Positions 44,428 to 53,455 are shown, numbered from the stretch's first letter. The stretch: DNA of 64,000 bases from Clostridium drakei (GCF_000633595.2 NZ_JIBU02000001.1:62001-126000); one strand, 5' to 3'. Program-made: numbers and translations. Notes: generated by a model from the letters alone, not told the origin.

Positions 44428-45309
44428 GTGAATGATACTCAAATTAAATGTTTTTTAGAAATTGCCTATGAAAAAAGTTTTACAAAGGCAGCTAATAATT
44501 TATACATAACACAACCTGCTATAAGTCGGTATATGGCAGCTTTTGAAAAAGAGCTTGGAATATCTTTGTTTGATAGGACAAATAAGCATATTAAATTAAC
44601 TGAAGCAGGAGAAATATACTACGATTTTTTTCGTAGATTTCAGTTAGAATTTGAAAATACAATGGAAAAAGTTCATTCTCTAAATTGTAAAAAGCAAGGT
44701 ATTATAAGGTTAGGTTATATTGTAGGATGGAGTATTTCATCATTTTTACCTAGTGTTTTGGAAAAATTCTCAAAGGAGTTTCCTGATATTTCAGTTTCAG
44801 TAGAATGTTTGGAAATAAATGAACTTACAAAAGCATTAACTACTAATAATTTAGATGTGATATTAACCTTAGATAACTCTTTGGACGGTATAAAGGATAT
44901 TAATAAACAAAAAGTAACTGAAATCCAAAAGCTGATTTTGTATTCTAAATTTCAAAAGTTGCCTAAAAAACAAAATCTAACACCATATGATTTTAAAGAT
45001 GAAATTTTTTATGTTATAGCTAATGAAGAGGCACATAATGCAGAATTAGAAATTCGGAATTATTGTAAGTCCTATGGATTTGTACCACATTTAAAGTTGT
45101 CACCAAATATGGAATCTATATTTGCATCTGTAGAAAATGGATTGGGTGTAACATTTTTTGATACATGGGGAAAAAATATAATAAATACACCATCCTTTAA
45201 ATATGTTTTATTAGATTCTAATCATGAGGTGAGCATGGCATGGAATAAAAATAATAAAAGTGAAATTGTACATGTGTTAGTTAATGAATTTATACGTCAT
45301 CTAAAATAA
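44428..45309 (+). CDS. LysR family regulator
   Basis: A 293-residue LysR-type regulator: N-terminal helix-turn-helix (FTKAANNLYITQPAISRYMA, about residues 18-37) and a periplasmic-binding-like effector domain. The GTG at 44428 is chosen because ACGAGGTGA lies 7-8 bp upstream. It begins 17 bp after the GntR stop, so the pair is one operon, and a 14-bp terminator follows. Likely target: the beta-propeller/flavoprotein genes downstream. Confidence 0.87.
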   Translation: MNDTQIKCFLEIAYEKSFTKAANNLYITQPAISRYMAAFEKELGISLFDRTNKHIKLTEAGEIYYDFFRRFQLEFENTMEKVHSLNCKKQGIIRLGYIVGWSISSFLPSVLEKFSKEFPDISVSVECLEINELTKALTTNNLDVILTLDNSLDGIKDINKQKVTEIQKLILYSKFQKLPKKQNLTPYDFKDEIFYVIANEEAHNAELEIRNYCKSYGFVPHLKLSPNMESIFASVENGLGVTFFDTWGKNIINTPSFKYVLLDSNHEVSMAWNKNNKSEIVHVLVNEFIRHLK

Positions 45310-45328
45310 TTGATAGCTAAATAAGAAG

Positions 45329-45366
45329 AATAATCCATATCAATTTTGATATGGATTATTTTATAT
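45329..45366 (+). terminator. 14-bp hairpin terminator after lysR
   Basis: 45329-45342 and 45347-45360 are perfect inverted copies around a four-base loop, followed by TTATATTTTA. Confidence 0.75.
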
Positions 45367-45421
45367 TTTAGGCATTGTACTTATGGTTTTATATTTGATA
45401 TTATTTTAATAAAGATATATG

Positions 45422-45441
45422 TTATAAGATATATCTTATAA
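45422..45441. promoter_or_regulatory. 20-bp perfect palindrome before the beta-propeller gene
   Basis: TTATAAGATATATCTTATAA is its own complement. It lies 34 bp before the ATG, overlapping where the -10/start region of a TTGATA (45395) promoter would fall, so a bound repressor would block transcription. Confidence 0.55.
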
Positions 45442-45474
45442 TATTTGCAAAATTTATAAAATTGGAGGCATTTT

Positions 45475-46824
45475 ATGAGTACAAGAACTGAAATGTTATG
45501 TAAAAACATTGAATTTATAGGTTATGAAGATATGAATGGAAAACCAGGATTTCAAATGGCTATGCAAAAATCTGGAGATAAATATTATATCTATACAGCT
45601 TCATTTAGACACAATGGATGGAATATAATTGATGTTACTGATCCAGCACATCCAAGAAATGTTAAGTGGTTGGAAGGTCCATGGCTATCTGAAGATTTAC
45701 ATGATGGACAAGGTACACCAAAGATTCAAATTGCTGATGGAATTATGGTTACAGCACATGGTGGAACAATGAAAGAATTACATGGTACAGAAATTGGTTT
45801 ACCATTCTGGGGAGGAATAATGATCTGGGATGTAAAAACAGATCCGGAAAACCCAATTTTATTATCCAAGTTTGAATGTAAAGGTGGAGCTGGAGTACAT
45901 AGGTTCTTCTACAATGGAGGAAGATATGTATACGTAACCGGAAATGCAGAAGGATTCAATGGATTTATCTTAAGGATAGTAGATATTGAAGATCCTAGAA
46001 ATCCTGTGGAAGTTGGAAGATGGTGGGCTGACGAACAGTTTATGAATAATAAAGTATCATCAGGCAGTGCACGTTATGGATCAGCAGAAGCATTATCTGC
46101 ACCATTCCTTCATGCATGTGTTGTTAAAGATGATATTGTTTATATGGCATATGCAAATAAGGGATTTATTATGTTAGATGTAAAGGATAAAACAAATCCT
46201 AAAATGTTAAATTGTCTTCCTCTTAATCCACCATTTGGAGGAGGATCAGCAGGAGCACCAATTCATTCTGTTTTACCATTAGGGGACAGACCTTATGTAA
46301 TGGTTACAACAGAAGGAGAAAGATCAAGATATTTCAGTAATGAAACAAAAGAAGGAATATTTAAGAAAATTGTAACTCAGCCTATGAATATGCTTGGTAT
46401 AGTAGAAGTTACAGATGTAAGTAATCCAAGTCTTATTTCAATATTCCCATATCCTGAGGTGCCTGAAGGATACACTCATGGTACAAACTTTAATGTTGTT
46501 GATGGTGTACGCGTTCCGTTCGGACCTCACAATATTTTTGATGCATTTGGTCAAGATGTTTATGAAAAACGTGATGACAGAGTTTATTGTTGTCATTTTA
46601 ATGCTGGACTTCGTATTTACGATGTAAGCGATCCTTATGTACCAAAAGAAATAGCATATTTCCTTCCACCAGATCCAAAGAAGGATTTATTCAATAATGT
46701 AGAAGGTAACTTAGTACCTGGAGCAAGAGTTGCAATAACAGAAGATGTTTTAGTTGATGATCGTGGTTATATTTATATAGACACATATATGGATGGATTA
46801 TATATATTACGTTGTACTGTTTAG
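45475..46824 (+). CDS. LVIVD-repeat beta-propeller protein, unknown
   Basis: A 449-residue protein made of repeated blade-like units, each with an 'IxDVTDPxxP' strand: NIIDVTDPAHPRN, MIWDVKTDPENP, RIVDIEDPRNPV, IMLDVKDKTNPK, GIVEVTDVSNPS and RIYDVSDPYVPK. That is the LVIVD repeat pattern of beta-propellers. Several conserved His (LHDGQG, TAHGG, GVHRFF, FLHACVV, YTHGTN, GPHNIF) suggest a metal or ligand site. There is no signal peptide, so it is cytoplasmic. GGAGG precedes the ATG. It is the first of three genes that look like one pathway; the function is not known. Confidence 0.75.
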   Translation: MSTRTEMLCKNIEFIGYEDMNGKPGFQMAMQKSGDKYYIYTASFRHNGWNIIDVTDPAHPRNVKWLEGPWLSEDLHDGQGTPKIQIADGIMVTAHGGTMKELHGTEIGLPFWGGIMIWDVKTDPENPILLSKFECKGGAGVHRFFYNGGRYVYVTGNAEGFNGFILRIVDIEDPRNPVEVGRWWADEQFMNNKVSSGSARYGSAEALSAPFLHACVVKDDIVYMAYANKGFIMLDVKDKTNPKMLNCLPLNPPFGGGSAGAPIHSVLPLGDRPYVMVTTEGERSRYFSNETKEGIFKKIVTQPMNMLGIVEVTDVSNPSLISIFPYPEVPEGYTHGTNFNVVDGVRVPFGPHNIFDAFGQDVYEKRDDRVYCCHFNAGLRIYDVSDPYVPKEIAYFLPPDPKKDLFNNVEGNLVPGARVAITEDVLVDDRGYIYIDTYMDGLYILRCTV

Positions 46825-47023
46825 TTTGTTATTTTGTATAATGGTGATTTTTCATAATAATAAGCTGATATTCTAGTATTTATAGTGATGGGATTAGATG
46901 TTTCTATATCCTATTGCTATAAAGATAAAATGTTAATTGTTTAATATTTTTATAAAGTAAACGTTTTATAACTATTAGGTAAATGATTAAAAATAAATAA
47001 TAAATTGAAAGAAGGAATTACAG

Positions 47024-47884
47024 ATGTCAATTCAATTTCAGCCCATGAGAAGCCTTATTTATGTAGATGTTGTAAAAGAGGATTACAGACACATGTTAAA
47101 GCATTGGCTTTACTATCATCATGTACCAGAAAGTATGGCACAGTTTGGCCCATATGTAAGTAAATATGCGTTTTATCCTGCATTACCAACACCACCAGAT
47201 GGAGAAAGATTTGGAACTCACAGAATGCAGTTAACAGAACATTACTGGCTAGTTAATCCACTAACACTTGAATTTAAAAATAAAGCTATGACTGAATATT
47301 TTCCAATTGACGTATTAAAATGGCAAGGTAGTGTTCCAGACGATAATGAAGTAGCAATTCTTGAAGGTAAAGAAACAGAAAAAATGAAATCAGGAGATGC
47401 TGCAAGATCAACAGGTGGTGATAATGGTATGCCTCCATTCATATGGGCTTTTGTACCTATTTCTTGGGAAGAAGATTTAAAAGGTGAAGGAAGAACTATG
47501 GAAGATGGACCTAACTATCGTTGGCAGTTTGTAATGAAATATCCAGATGGTGTATCTATGGAAGAAGGGGACAAGTGGTTTTATGAAGAAGTTATACCAA
47601 AGTTTCAAGAGTCTCCAGATGTAACAAGAATGCTAACAAGCAAGATTCTTCAAAGCATTAATAACTGTCCATATCAAAAAGTGGTTGAAATATGGTTTAA
47701 TTGCCCTTCAGGTTGGCATAGAACTGCAGTGGAAAAGGCAAAAGAGATTAAAAAGCCATCTTGGGCTAAGTATGATGAATTTCCTTATTTGAAACCTAAA
47801 TTTGAAATTTCAAGTTTATTTTTAACAGATATTGCTGAAAGTGATAACTATACACAGTATCGTGGATTTATTCCTATGCGTTAA
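47024..47884 (+). CDS. Conserved protein with EthD-like alpha/beta-barrel halves, unknown
   Basis: A 286-residue soluble protein. The N-terminal half (RSLIYVDVVKEDYRHMLKHW, then YYHHVPESMAQFGPYVSKY) and the C-terminal half (a WQFVMKYPDGVSMEEGDKWF region followed by EEVIPKFQESPDV) both have the ferredoxin-like, H-x(n)-P-E pattern of EthD/dimeric alpha-beta barrel proteins, and may be internally duplicated. Such folds include dehydratases and cyclases on aromatic or polyketide compounds. The assignment is by pattern only. It lies between the beta-propeller and the flavoprotein genes. Confidence 0.5.
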   Translation: MSIQFQPMRSLIYVDVVKEDYRHMLKHWLYYHHVPESMAQFGPYVSKYAFYPALPTPPDGERFGTHRMQLTEHYWLVNPLTLEFKNKAMTEYFPIDVLKWQGSVPDDNEVAILEGKETEKMKSGDAARSTGGDNGMPPFIWAFVPISWEEDLKGEGRTMEDGPNYRWQFVMKYPDGVSMEEGDKWFYEEVIPKFQESPDVTRMLTSKILQSINNCPYQKVVEIWFNCPSGWHRTAVEKAKEIKKPSWAKYDEFPYLKPKFEISSLFLTDIAESDNYTQYRGFIPMR

Positions 47885-48055
47885 ATTAGCAAATACATTT
47901 ATTGGTAAAAAGTCCACTAAATACGTATTTGTGGGACAAGAGGAAAAACAACAAACTGTATAATTTAAAATTTGTAAAATAATTATACAGATTAAAATAG
48001 AGTAAAAGAATTTGTAAAAATCTTTATACTAACTAATTATATTTGGAGGTTAAAA

Positions 48056-48991
48056 ATGAAAATTTTAGGTATTTCAGGTGGAACAAAGAATGGTCATAAT
48101 GATGCTATGTGCAAAGAAGCTCTTATGGGTGCAAAAGAGGCAGGCGCAGAAGTTGAATTTATCCGTCTCATGGACTTAGATATAAAACATTGTACTGGAT
48201 GTACGGCTTGTGTTCAAACACTTATGTCAGGAAAAGGAAATATGTGCGTTTTAAAAGATGACTTTGATTGGCTGCTTGACAAAATGTTAGATGCAGATGG
48301 AATAGTTGTGGCACTTCCAATCTTTGAAAAAGGTGTGCCTGGAATTTTTCAGACAATCACAGATCGTTTTGGACCAAGAATGGATAGAGGAAATAATGTA
48401 ATAGCAGCTAAAATTGCTGAAGAAAAAGGTGGAAAAGCTCCAGATCCAAGAATATTAAAGGATAAGGTTATTTCCTACATGGGAATTGGTGGTTCTGATT
48501 GGACTACAAAGTTCCAATGTACCGCAGCAATGCAGGCTTTAACTCCTATGTGGAAGGTTATTAATAATGAAACATTCCCATGGTCTTCTGGTATTATCAT
48601 AGAAGATGAAAGGGTTGCAAGAGTTCATGAAATAGGAGTTAATATTGCAAATGCAGCAAAGGATATTTCAAATGCTTCATATAAAGGAGAAGAGGGCGTT
48701 TGTCCACATTGTCATTCTAGAAACTTCTTCTTAGATAGAGAATCTACACATGCTATTTGCGAATTATGTGGTATTGAAGGTGACATTAAAATTGTAGATG
48801 GTAAAGTAAAATTTGAATTCCCAAAAGAACAATTAGAACATGCACATGATACTTTATCTGGAAAATTTAAGCATGGTGATGATATTGGAAAGACTATATC
48901 TACAATTGCTGATATGAAAAAAACTGATAAGTATAAACAACGTTTAGAAAGTTATAAGAACTTTATTACAGCAGCAATGCCAGAAAGGTAA
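48056..48991 (+). CDS. Iron-sulfur flavoprotein-like NAD(P)H/FMN reductase with zinc ribbon
   Basis: A 311-residue oxidoreductase. The flavodoxin-like start ILGISGGTKNGHN is typical of NADPH-dependent FMN reductases. Cys46, Cys49, Cys52 and Cys64 (CTGCTAC then MC) form a compact cluster like the 4Fe-4S site of iron-sulfur flavoproteins, though with a longer last gap. A C-terminal CPHC (216/219) and CELC (235/238) form a zinc-ribbon or rubredoxin-like site, which ordinary members lack. It probably passes electrons one at a time to or from an organic substrate in the unknown pathway of this trio. Confidence 0.75.
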   Translation: MKILGISGGTKNGHNDAMCKEALMGAKEAGAEVEFIRLMDLDIKHCTGCTACVQTLMSGKGNMCVLKDDFDWLLDKMLDADGIVVALPIFEKGVPGIFQTITDRFGPRMDRGNNVIAAKIAEEKGGKAPDPRILKDKVISYMGIGGSDWTTKFQCTAAMQALTPMWKVINNETFPWSSGIIIEDERVARVHEIGVNIANAAKDISNASYKGEEGVCPHCHSRNFFLDRESTHAICELCGIEGDIKIVDGKVKFEFPKEQLEHAHDTLSGKFKHGDDIGKTISTIADMKKTDKYKQRLESYKNFITAAMPER

Positions 48992-49064
48992 AAACTGAAT
49001 ACTGAAAAGTACTATGGATTCACATAAAAAATTTAGTTTTATTAAAAAATTTTAGTCTAAAAGA

Positions 49065-49094
49065 AGGCTGTTACAATAATTAGTGTAACAGCCT
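49065..49094. terminator. 11-bp hairpin after the flavoprotein gene
   Basis: AGGCTGTTACA (49065-49075) pairs with TGTAACAGCCT (49084-49094). The tail is ATTAAATTTT, so termination may be partial and the DUF1097 gene may receive read-through. Confidence 0.55.
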
Positions 49095-49121
49095 ATTAAA
49101 TTTTAGGAAGAGGTATATTAT

Positions 49122-49625
49122 ATGAATGAAAGAAAATTAAATGTTTTAACATTAGCTTTAGGAATAGCACTGCTGCCTCCAATATGGGCAGTGATAAGTC
49201 CTTATTTGGGTGTTACTACAGGTGCCGTAGCATTGATTTGTGCTGGAATCTTTGTTGCAAATGGAAATAAAGTAGAAGATGGGGCTAAAATATCTATAGG
49301 TTTCTTACTAGGAGATTTATGGGGATGCATAGCACTGGAAGCAATGGATATGGTAAAATTAAATCAAAATATAGAACTTTTTTGCGCTTTATTTATTTTA
49401 GGAGGTTTAGCAGTAATTATTTCAAGCACTAAACTAGAGAAAATAATATTTTTGCCAGCATGGTTAGCTGGATGGGCAATAACCTTATTGATTATGGCAC
49501 CATTAAATATGAATTGGGGTACTTTACCTATACAAATAGGGGTATCAATGCTAATGGGTGTATGGTATGTAGGCGTAGGAGTATTAAAGTTTCAGAATTT
49601 ACTAATTACAATTATAAAAAAATAA
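49122..49625 (+). CDS. DUF1097 family membrane protein
   Basis: A 167-residue protein with about five membrane segments (residues 7-25, 30-48, 55-75, 83-102, 106-125, 135-155 being the hydrophobic stretches). The sequence, including LPAWLAGWAITLLIMAP, resembles DUF1097 proteins such as E. coli YcdZ, of unknown function. AGGAAGAGG precedes the ATG. In this block it could move a pathway substrate or product such as an aromatic acid or cresol, but that is only positional. Confidence 0.65.
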   Translation: MNERKLNVLTLALGIALLPPIWAVISPYLGVTTGAVALICAGIFVANGNKVEDGAKISIGFLLGDLWGCIALEAMDMVKLNQNIELFCALFILGGLAVIISSTKLEKIIFLPAWLAGWAITLLIMAPLNMNWGTLPIQIGVSMLMGVWYVGVGVLKFQNLLITIIKK

Positions 49626-49712
49626 TTCAATAAGATGAGAAGTTTAAATGAATTTGCAGCTTTAATTTTAAATGTTTTGTCTTGTATTTAGTAATTTTTA
49701 AGGAGAATGTTT

Positions 49713-51581
49713 ATGATAAAAAAAATAGGATTTATTGCTTCGGATGAAAAATTAAAGGATATTGTTGTACATTTATTTAGAAAAGAAGTTGAACAAGGCG
49801 AAATAATTATAGATATATTAGATCCTGACAATATGAAAGCACAAGGAAAGATGCTGGAGAATAGGGGAGCAAGTGCTATTATAGCAAGAAGTGGAGGATA
49901 TCGTCATACTGTAGGTACAGTAAATGTTCCAGTTATAAATTTAAAAATAAGTACGTTGGATATTTTGTATGCAATAAAGAAGGCTAGTAAATATAAGAAA
50001 GATATAGTTATTGTCATATCAGATTTAGAGTACTTTAGTTATGATGATTGGAAGGATATTATTCATGAGAAGGTTATAATTGAAAAATTTGAAGATAAGG
50101 ATAATATAGAGTGCATAATTAATAAATATAAGGAAACAAGAGATAAGGTTGTAGTAGTAGGTGGTGGTATTCCTTGCATGTACGCTGAAAATTTAGGAAT
50201 AGATAATGTTTCTATAGGTGCGAGCAATGAATCTATCTGTGATATATTTGAACATGCAAAACAGTTAGTAGATAGTTTGTATGAACAAAATTACAGAAAT
50301 GAAGTATTAAATATGATTTTAGACGGTGTACATGATGCAGTTATTGCTATTGATAGGAATGGAAAAATTATATTATACAATGAAAGAGCACAGGAATTAT
50401 TAAAAAAGTCTAGTACCAATGTCATGGATAAAAATATTGAAGAAGTTTGTCCTGAACTTACTTTTATGATGGATGTTTTAAAAAGTGGAGTTAATCAATA
50501 TAATGAAATAAAAAATTTGCCTGAAATAGTGATCACAGCTAATACATCTGTGTTGAATATAGATGGGCAAACTCATGGCGTTCTTTGCTCTTTTCAAGAT
50601 ATTACTAAGCTTCAAAATTTAGAAAAAAAGATAAGATATGAATTAAATAAAAAAGGTCTTGTTGCTAAGTATACATTTGAAAATATCATTGCCAATGATC
50701 CAATAATGAAAAATACAGTATCAAAAGCTATTAAAATAGGATTAGATGATAGTACTGTTATGATTTATGGTGAAAGTGGTACAGGTAAGGAAATGTTTGC
50801 TCAGAGTATTCATAACATAAGTAGCAGAAAAAAAGAACCTTTTGTAGCTATTAACTGTGCAGCAATTTCTGAAAGTCTTTTGGAAAGTGAGTTATTTGGA
50901 TATGAAGAAGGAGCATTTACAGGTGCAAGAAAGGGTGGAAAACCAGGTCTATTTGAGCTTGCTCATGGAGGAACTATATTTTTAGATGAAATAAATAGTA
51001 TGTCTTTGAATCTTCAAGCAAAGCTTTTGCGTGTCTTAGAAGAAAAAGAAGTAATGAGAATTGGATCAGATTATGTTATTCCTTTGGATGTAAGAATTAT
51101 TGCAGCTGCCAATGAAAATTTAAAAGGAAAAATTAAAAATGGTACCTTTAGAAGTGATTTGTTTTATAGATTGAGTATTTTGGAACTGCATATACCACCT
51201 CTTAGAGAAAGAAAAGAAGATATAATTCCATTATTTATGCATTATATAACAACATTGTCAAAAAAAGTATGTGAGTTTAAGCTTGAAAGTAAAATTGAAA
51301 AAAAGATAATGAATTATTCATGGCCAGGGAATGTTAGGGAATTAAGGAATGTTGTTCAAAGATATTTGATTTTTCAAGAAGTAGATTTAGATGAAAATGA
51401 AATGCTGGAAGATAACAATGAGTTAGATAACGATGAGAATTTATTAGATTTAAAGCAAATTAATAAGTATGTAGAAGAGAAGGTAATACAAATGTTGGAG
51501 AGCAGTGGAATGTCAAAAAACGAAATTGCAAAAAAACTAGGTATAAGTAGAACAGCATTATGGAGAAAAGGTAAATGTTAA
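49713..51581 (+). CDS. PrpR-type sigma-54-dependent transcriptional activator
   Basis: A 622-residue enhancer-binding protein. Domains in order: PrpR_N sensor (about 1-190), PAS (about 200-305), AAA+ ATPase (about 330-560) with Walker A GESGTGKE near 353 and the sigma-54 contact loop GAFTGA near 400, and a C-terminal Fis-type helix-turn-helix (KNEIAKKLGISRTALWR). I start at the ATG at 49713, because the ATG at 49707 sits on the AGGAG site. A clear -24/-12 promoter follows the gene, so the target is the ptb-to-hpdA genes. PrpR_N domains often sense small acids or their CoA-derived forms. Confidence 0.92.
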   Translation: MIKKIGFIASDEKLKDIVVHLFRKEVEQGEIIIDILDPDNMKAQGKMLENRGASAIIARSGGYRHTVGTVNVPVINLKISTLDILYAIKKASKYKKDIVIVISDLEYFSYDDWKDIIHEKVIIEKFEDKDNIECIINKYKETRDKVVVVGGGIPCMYAENLGIDNVSIGASNESICDIFEHAKQLVDSLYEQNYRNEVLNMILDGVHDAVIAIDRNGKIILYNERAQELLKKSSTNVMDKNIEEVCPELTFMMDVLKSGVNQYNEIKNLPEIVITANTSVLNIDGQTHGVLCSFQDITKLQNLEKKIRYELNKKGLVAKYTFENIIANDPIMKNTVSKAIKIGLDDSTVMIYGESGTGKEMFAQSIHNISSRKKEPFVAINCAAISESLLESELFGYEEGAFTGARKGGKPGLFELAHGGTIFLDEINSMSLNLQAKLLRVLEEKEVMRIGSDYVIPLDVRIIAAANENLKGKIKNGTFRSDLFYRLSILELHIPPLRERKEDIIPLFMHYITTLSKKVCEFKLESKIEKKIMNYSWPGNVRELRNVVQRYLIFQEVDLDENEMLEDNNELDNDENLLDLKQINKYVEEKVIQMLESSGMSKNEIAKKLGISRTALWRKGKC

Positions 51582-51650
51582 CATAGCCAATGTAAATAAA
51601 ATGAAACATGATGTTAATTTACTGGAACAATAAAATAAAAACATTTACAT

Positions 51651-51682
51651 AAAAACAGGCTTTAGGTCTGTTTTTTGTTTTG
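51651..51682 (+). terminator. Terminator of the sigma-54 activator gene
   Basis: ACAGGC pairs with GGTCTGT (one G-U pair) around TTTAG, followed by TTTTTGTTTT. It ends right where the -24/-12 promoter begins, separating the regulator from its target operon. Upstream, ATGTAAAT and ATTTACAT (about 51592 and 51645) form an inverted pair that could be the activator's binding site. Confidence 0.6.
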
Positions 51683-51696
51683 GCATGAAAGTTGCT
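51680..51696 (+). promoter_or_regulatory. Sigma-54 (-24/-12) promoter
   Basis: TTGGCATGAAAGTTGCT matches the consensus TGGCAC-N5-TTGCW closely. GG at 51682-51683 and GC at 51694-51695 have the obligatory 12-bp phase. Transcription should start near 51707, about 90 bp before ptb. The activator gene just upstream carries GAFTGA, which supports function. Confidence 0.85.
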
Positions 51697-51796
51697 CATA
51701 TAATAAGTATAATGAGAAGCAAAGCTTCACAAGTTAAGAACTAATGGATAAGAGTTAGTAGTGAAGGATGATTTTTGGCTATATAGGAGGAGTAAA

Positions 51797-52702
51797 ATGG
51801 TATTTAAAAATTTTGAAGAATTAATTAAAAAAGTTCAAAATTCAGGATCAAAGAAAATAGCAGCAGTAGTAGTAGCTCAAGATGAACACACTTTACAAGC
51901 TGTATTTAAAGCTAGAAAAGATAATATAGCAGAGCCTGTATTGATAGGAAATAAATCAAAAATAAAAGAAATATTAAGTAACTTAAAAGAAGATTTAGAT
52001 GATAGTTCTATTATTGATGTAGAAGATGATGCTTCAGCAGCAGCAAAGGCAGTAGAACTTGTTAATAGCAATAAAGCAGACTTTATAATGAAGGGTAAAA
52101 TTCAAACTGCTGACCTTTTAAAAGCAGTGGTAAATAAGGAACATGGACTTAGAACAGGAAAGGTTATGTCTCATTTTGTTATTAATGAAATACCTAATTA
52201 TCACAAGTTAATAGTAACTACAGATGGTGGAATGATGATGTATCCAAATGTAGATGAGAAAAAGCAAATCATTGAAAATGCTGTTAATACACTTATAGAT
52301 ATGGGATATGAAAAACCAAAAGTTGCGGTTTTAGCAGCTGTTGAAAAGGTTAATCCTAAAATGCCTGAATCTGTTGATGCAGGTTTATTAAAGGAAATGA
52401 ATCAAAAAGGAGAAATAAAAAACTGTATTGTTGAAGGTCCTATATCCTATGATTTAACTATGAGTAAGGAATCAGCAGAAATAAAAGGATACAGCAGTCC
52501 TGTAGTGGGAGACGCAGATGTTTTAATTGTTCCAAACATTACTGCAGGAAATATACTTGGAAAAGCTTTAGTTTTCTCTGCAGGTGGTAAGATGGCAGGT
52601 TTTATAGTTGGAGCTAAGGTTCCTATTGTTTTAACTTCAAGAGGATCTTCAGCTGAAGAAAAATATCTATCATTAGTATTATCTGCATCAGCAGTTAAGT
52701 GA
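51797..52702 (+). CDS. ptb: Phosphate butyryltransferase family protein (acyl-CoA to acyl phosphate)
   Basis: Converts an acyl-CoA and phosphate to acyl phosphate and CoA. With the ATG at 51797 (GGAGGAG upstream) it has 301 residues, the usual Ptb size. Family stretches include DFIMKGKIQTADLLKAVVNK (about 107-126), VTTDGGMMMYPN near 149 and the late VLTSRGSSAEEKYLSL. The usual partner, butyrate kinase, is encoded 4 kb downstream in the same block. Ptb enzymes have broad acyl range; in this context a branched or aryl-acetyl-CoA is as likely as butyryl-CoA. Confidence 0.9.
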   Translation: MVFKNFEELIKKVQNSGSKKIAAVVVAQDEHTLQAVFKARKDNIAEPVLIGNKSKIKEILSNLKEDLDDSSIIDVEDDASAAAKAVELVNSNKADFIMKGKIQTADLLKAVVNKEHGLRTGKVMSHFVINEIPNYHKLIVTTDGGMMMYPNVDEKKQIIENAVNTLIDMGYEKPKVAVLAAVEKVNPKMPESVDAGLLKEMNQKGEIKNCIVEGPISYDLTMSKESAEIKGYSSPVVGDADVLIVPNITAGNILGKALVFSAGGKMAGFIVGAKVPIVLTSRGSSAEEKYLSLVLSASAVK

Positions 52703-52762
52703 TAAATTTAGAATAATTACTTACAAAAAGAAATAAGGAAAAATGATTAAGGGAGGCCGCTT

Positions 52763-53455
52763 ATGAATATTGATTGCAAAAAGTTTACAATGAATAAATC
52801 GAATTTTATTTTTGTTGGTGAAGCCGGAAGCGGTAAAAGTGAGATTGCAATAAATTTCGCAAAATACCTTGTTGATCTCAATGAGAAACCAGTACATTTT
52901 TTTGATATGGATATGACAAAACCAATGTTTAGGTCCAGAGATGTGAAGGCAGAGATTGAAGAAATGGGTATTATATTTCATCATGAAGAACAGTTCTTTG
53001 ATGCACCAACAGTTGTAGGCGGCGTTAATCTTTTGCTCAAGGATGAAAATTGTTATGTAGTTATGGATGTTGGCGGAAATGATATAGGTGCACGTGCCAT
53101 AGGGGGATTTGCTCCTAAAGTAAATCAAGATAGTACGGTTGTGTATTATGTTTTGAATGCATATAGACCATGGTCTGGTAATTTGAATCATATAGATGGA
53201 ACACTTTCATCCATATTGAAAATGTCTCATATTAAATTAGATAAAGTACATATGATAAGTAATCCGAATAATGGGGTTTCCACAACAGTTGAAGAAGTAT
53301 TAGAAGGAAACTTAAAAATGCTTGAAATGATTGGAGCTTTAATTAATATAGATTTTACCTGTGTCAATGAGACTTTATATGAGGAAGTAAAATCTAGGAC
53401 AGACATTCCTTTGATGCCTATTCATTTATATTTAACATATCCTTGGAACCAATAA
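52763..53455 (+). CDS. P-loop ATP-binding protein of the oxidoreductase cluster
   Basis: A 230-residue SIMIBI/MinD-like ATPase: Walker A GEAGSGKSE at about residues 19-27, FFDMDMTKPMFRSRD with the conserved Asp, and VMDVGGNDIGARAIGGF as the Walker B/switch region. It has no membrane or iron-sulfur motif. Similar proteins stand beside 2-oxoacid:ferredoxin oxidoreductase genes in clostridia as I recall, so a role in maturation or regulation of that enzyme is a fair inference. The biochemical role is unknown. Confidence 0.65.
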   Translation: MNIDCKKFTMNKSNFIFVGEAGSGKSEIAINFAKYLVDLNEKPVHFFDMDMTKPMFRSRDVKAEIEEMGIIFHHEEQFFDAPTVVGGVNLLLKDENCYVVMDVGGNDIGARAIGGFAPKVNQDSTVVYYVLNAYRPWSGNLNHIDGTLSSILKMSHIKLDKVHMISNPNNGVSTTVEEVLEGNLKMLEMIGALINIDFTCVNETLYEEVKSRTDIPLMPIHLYLTYPWNQ

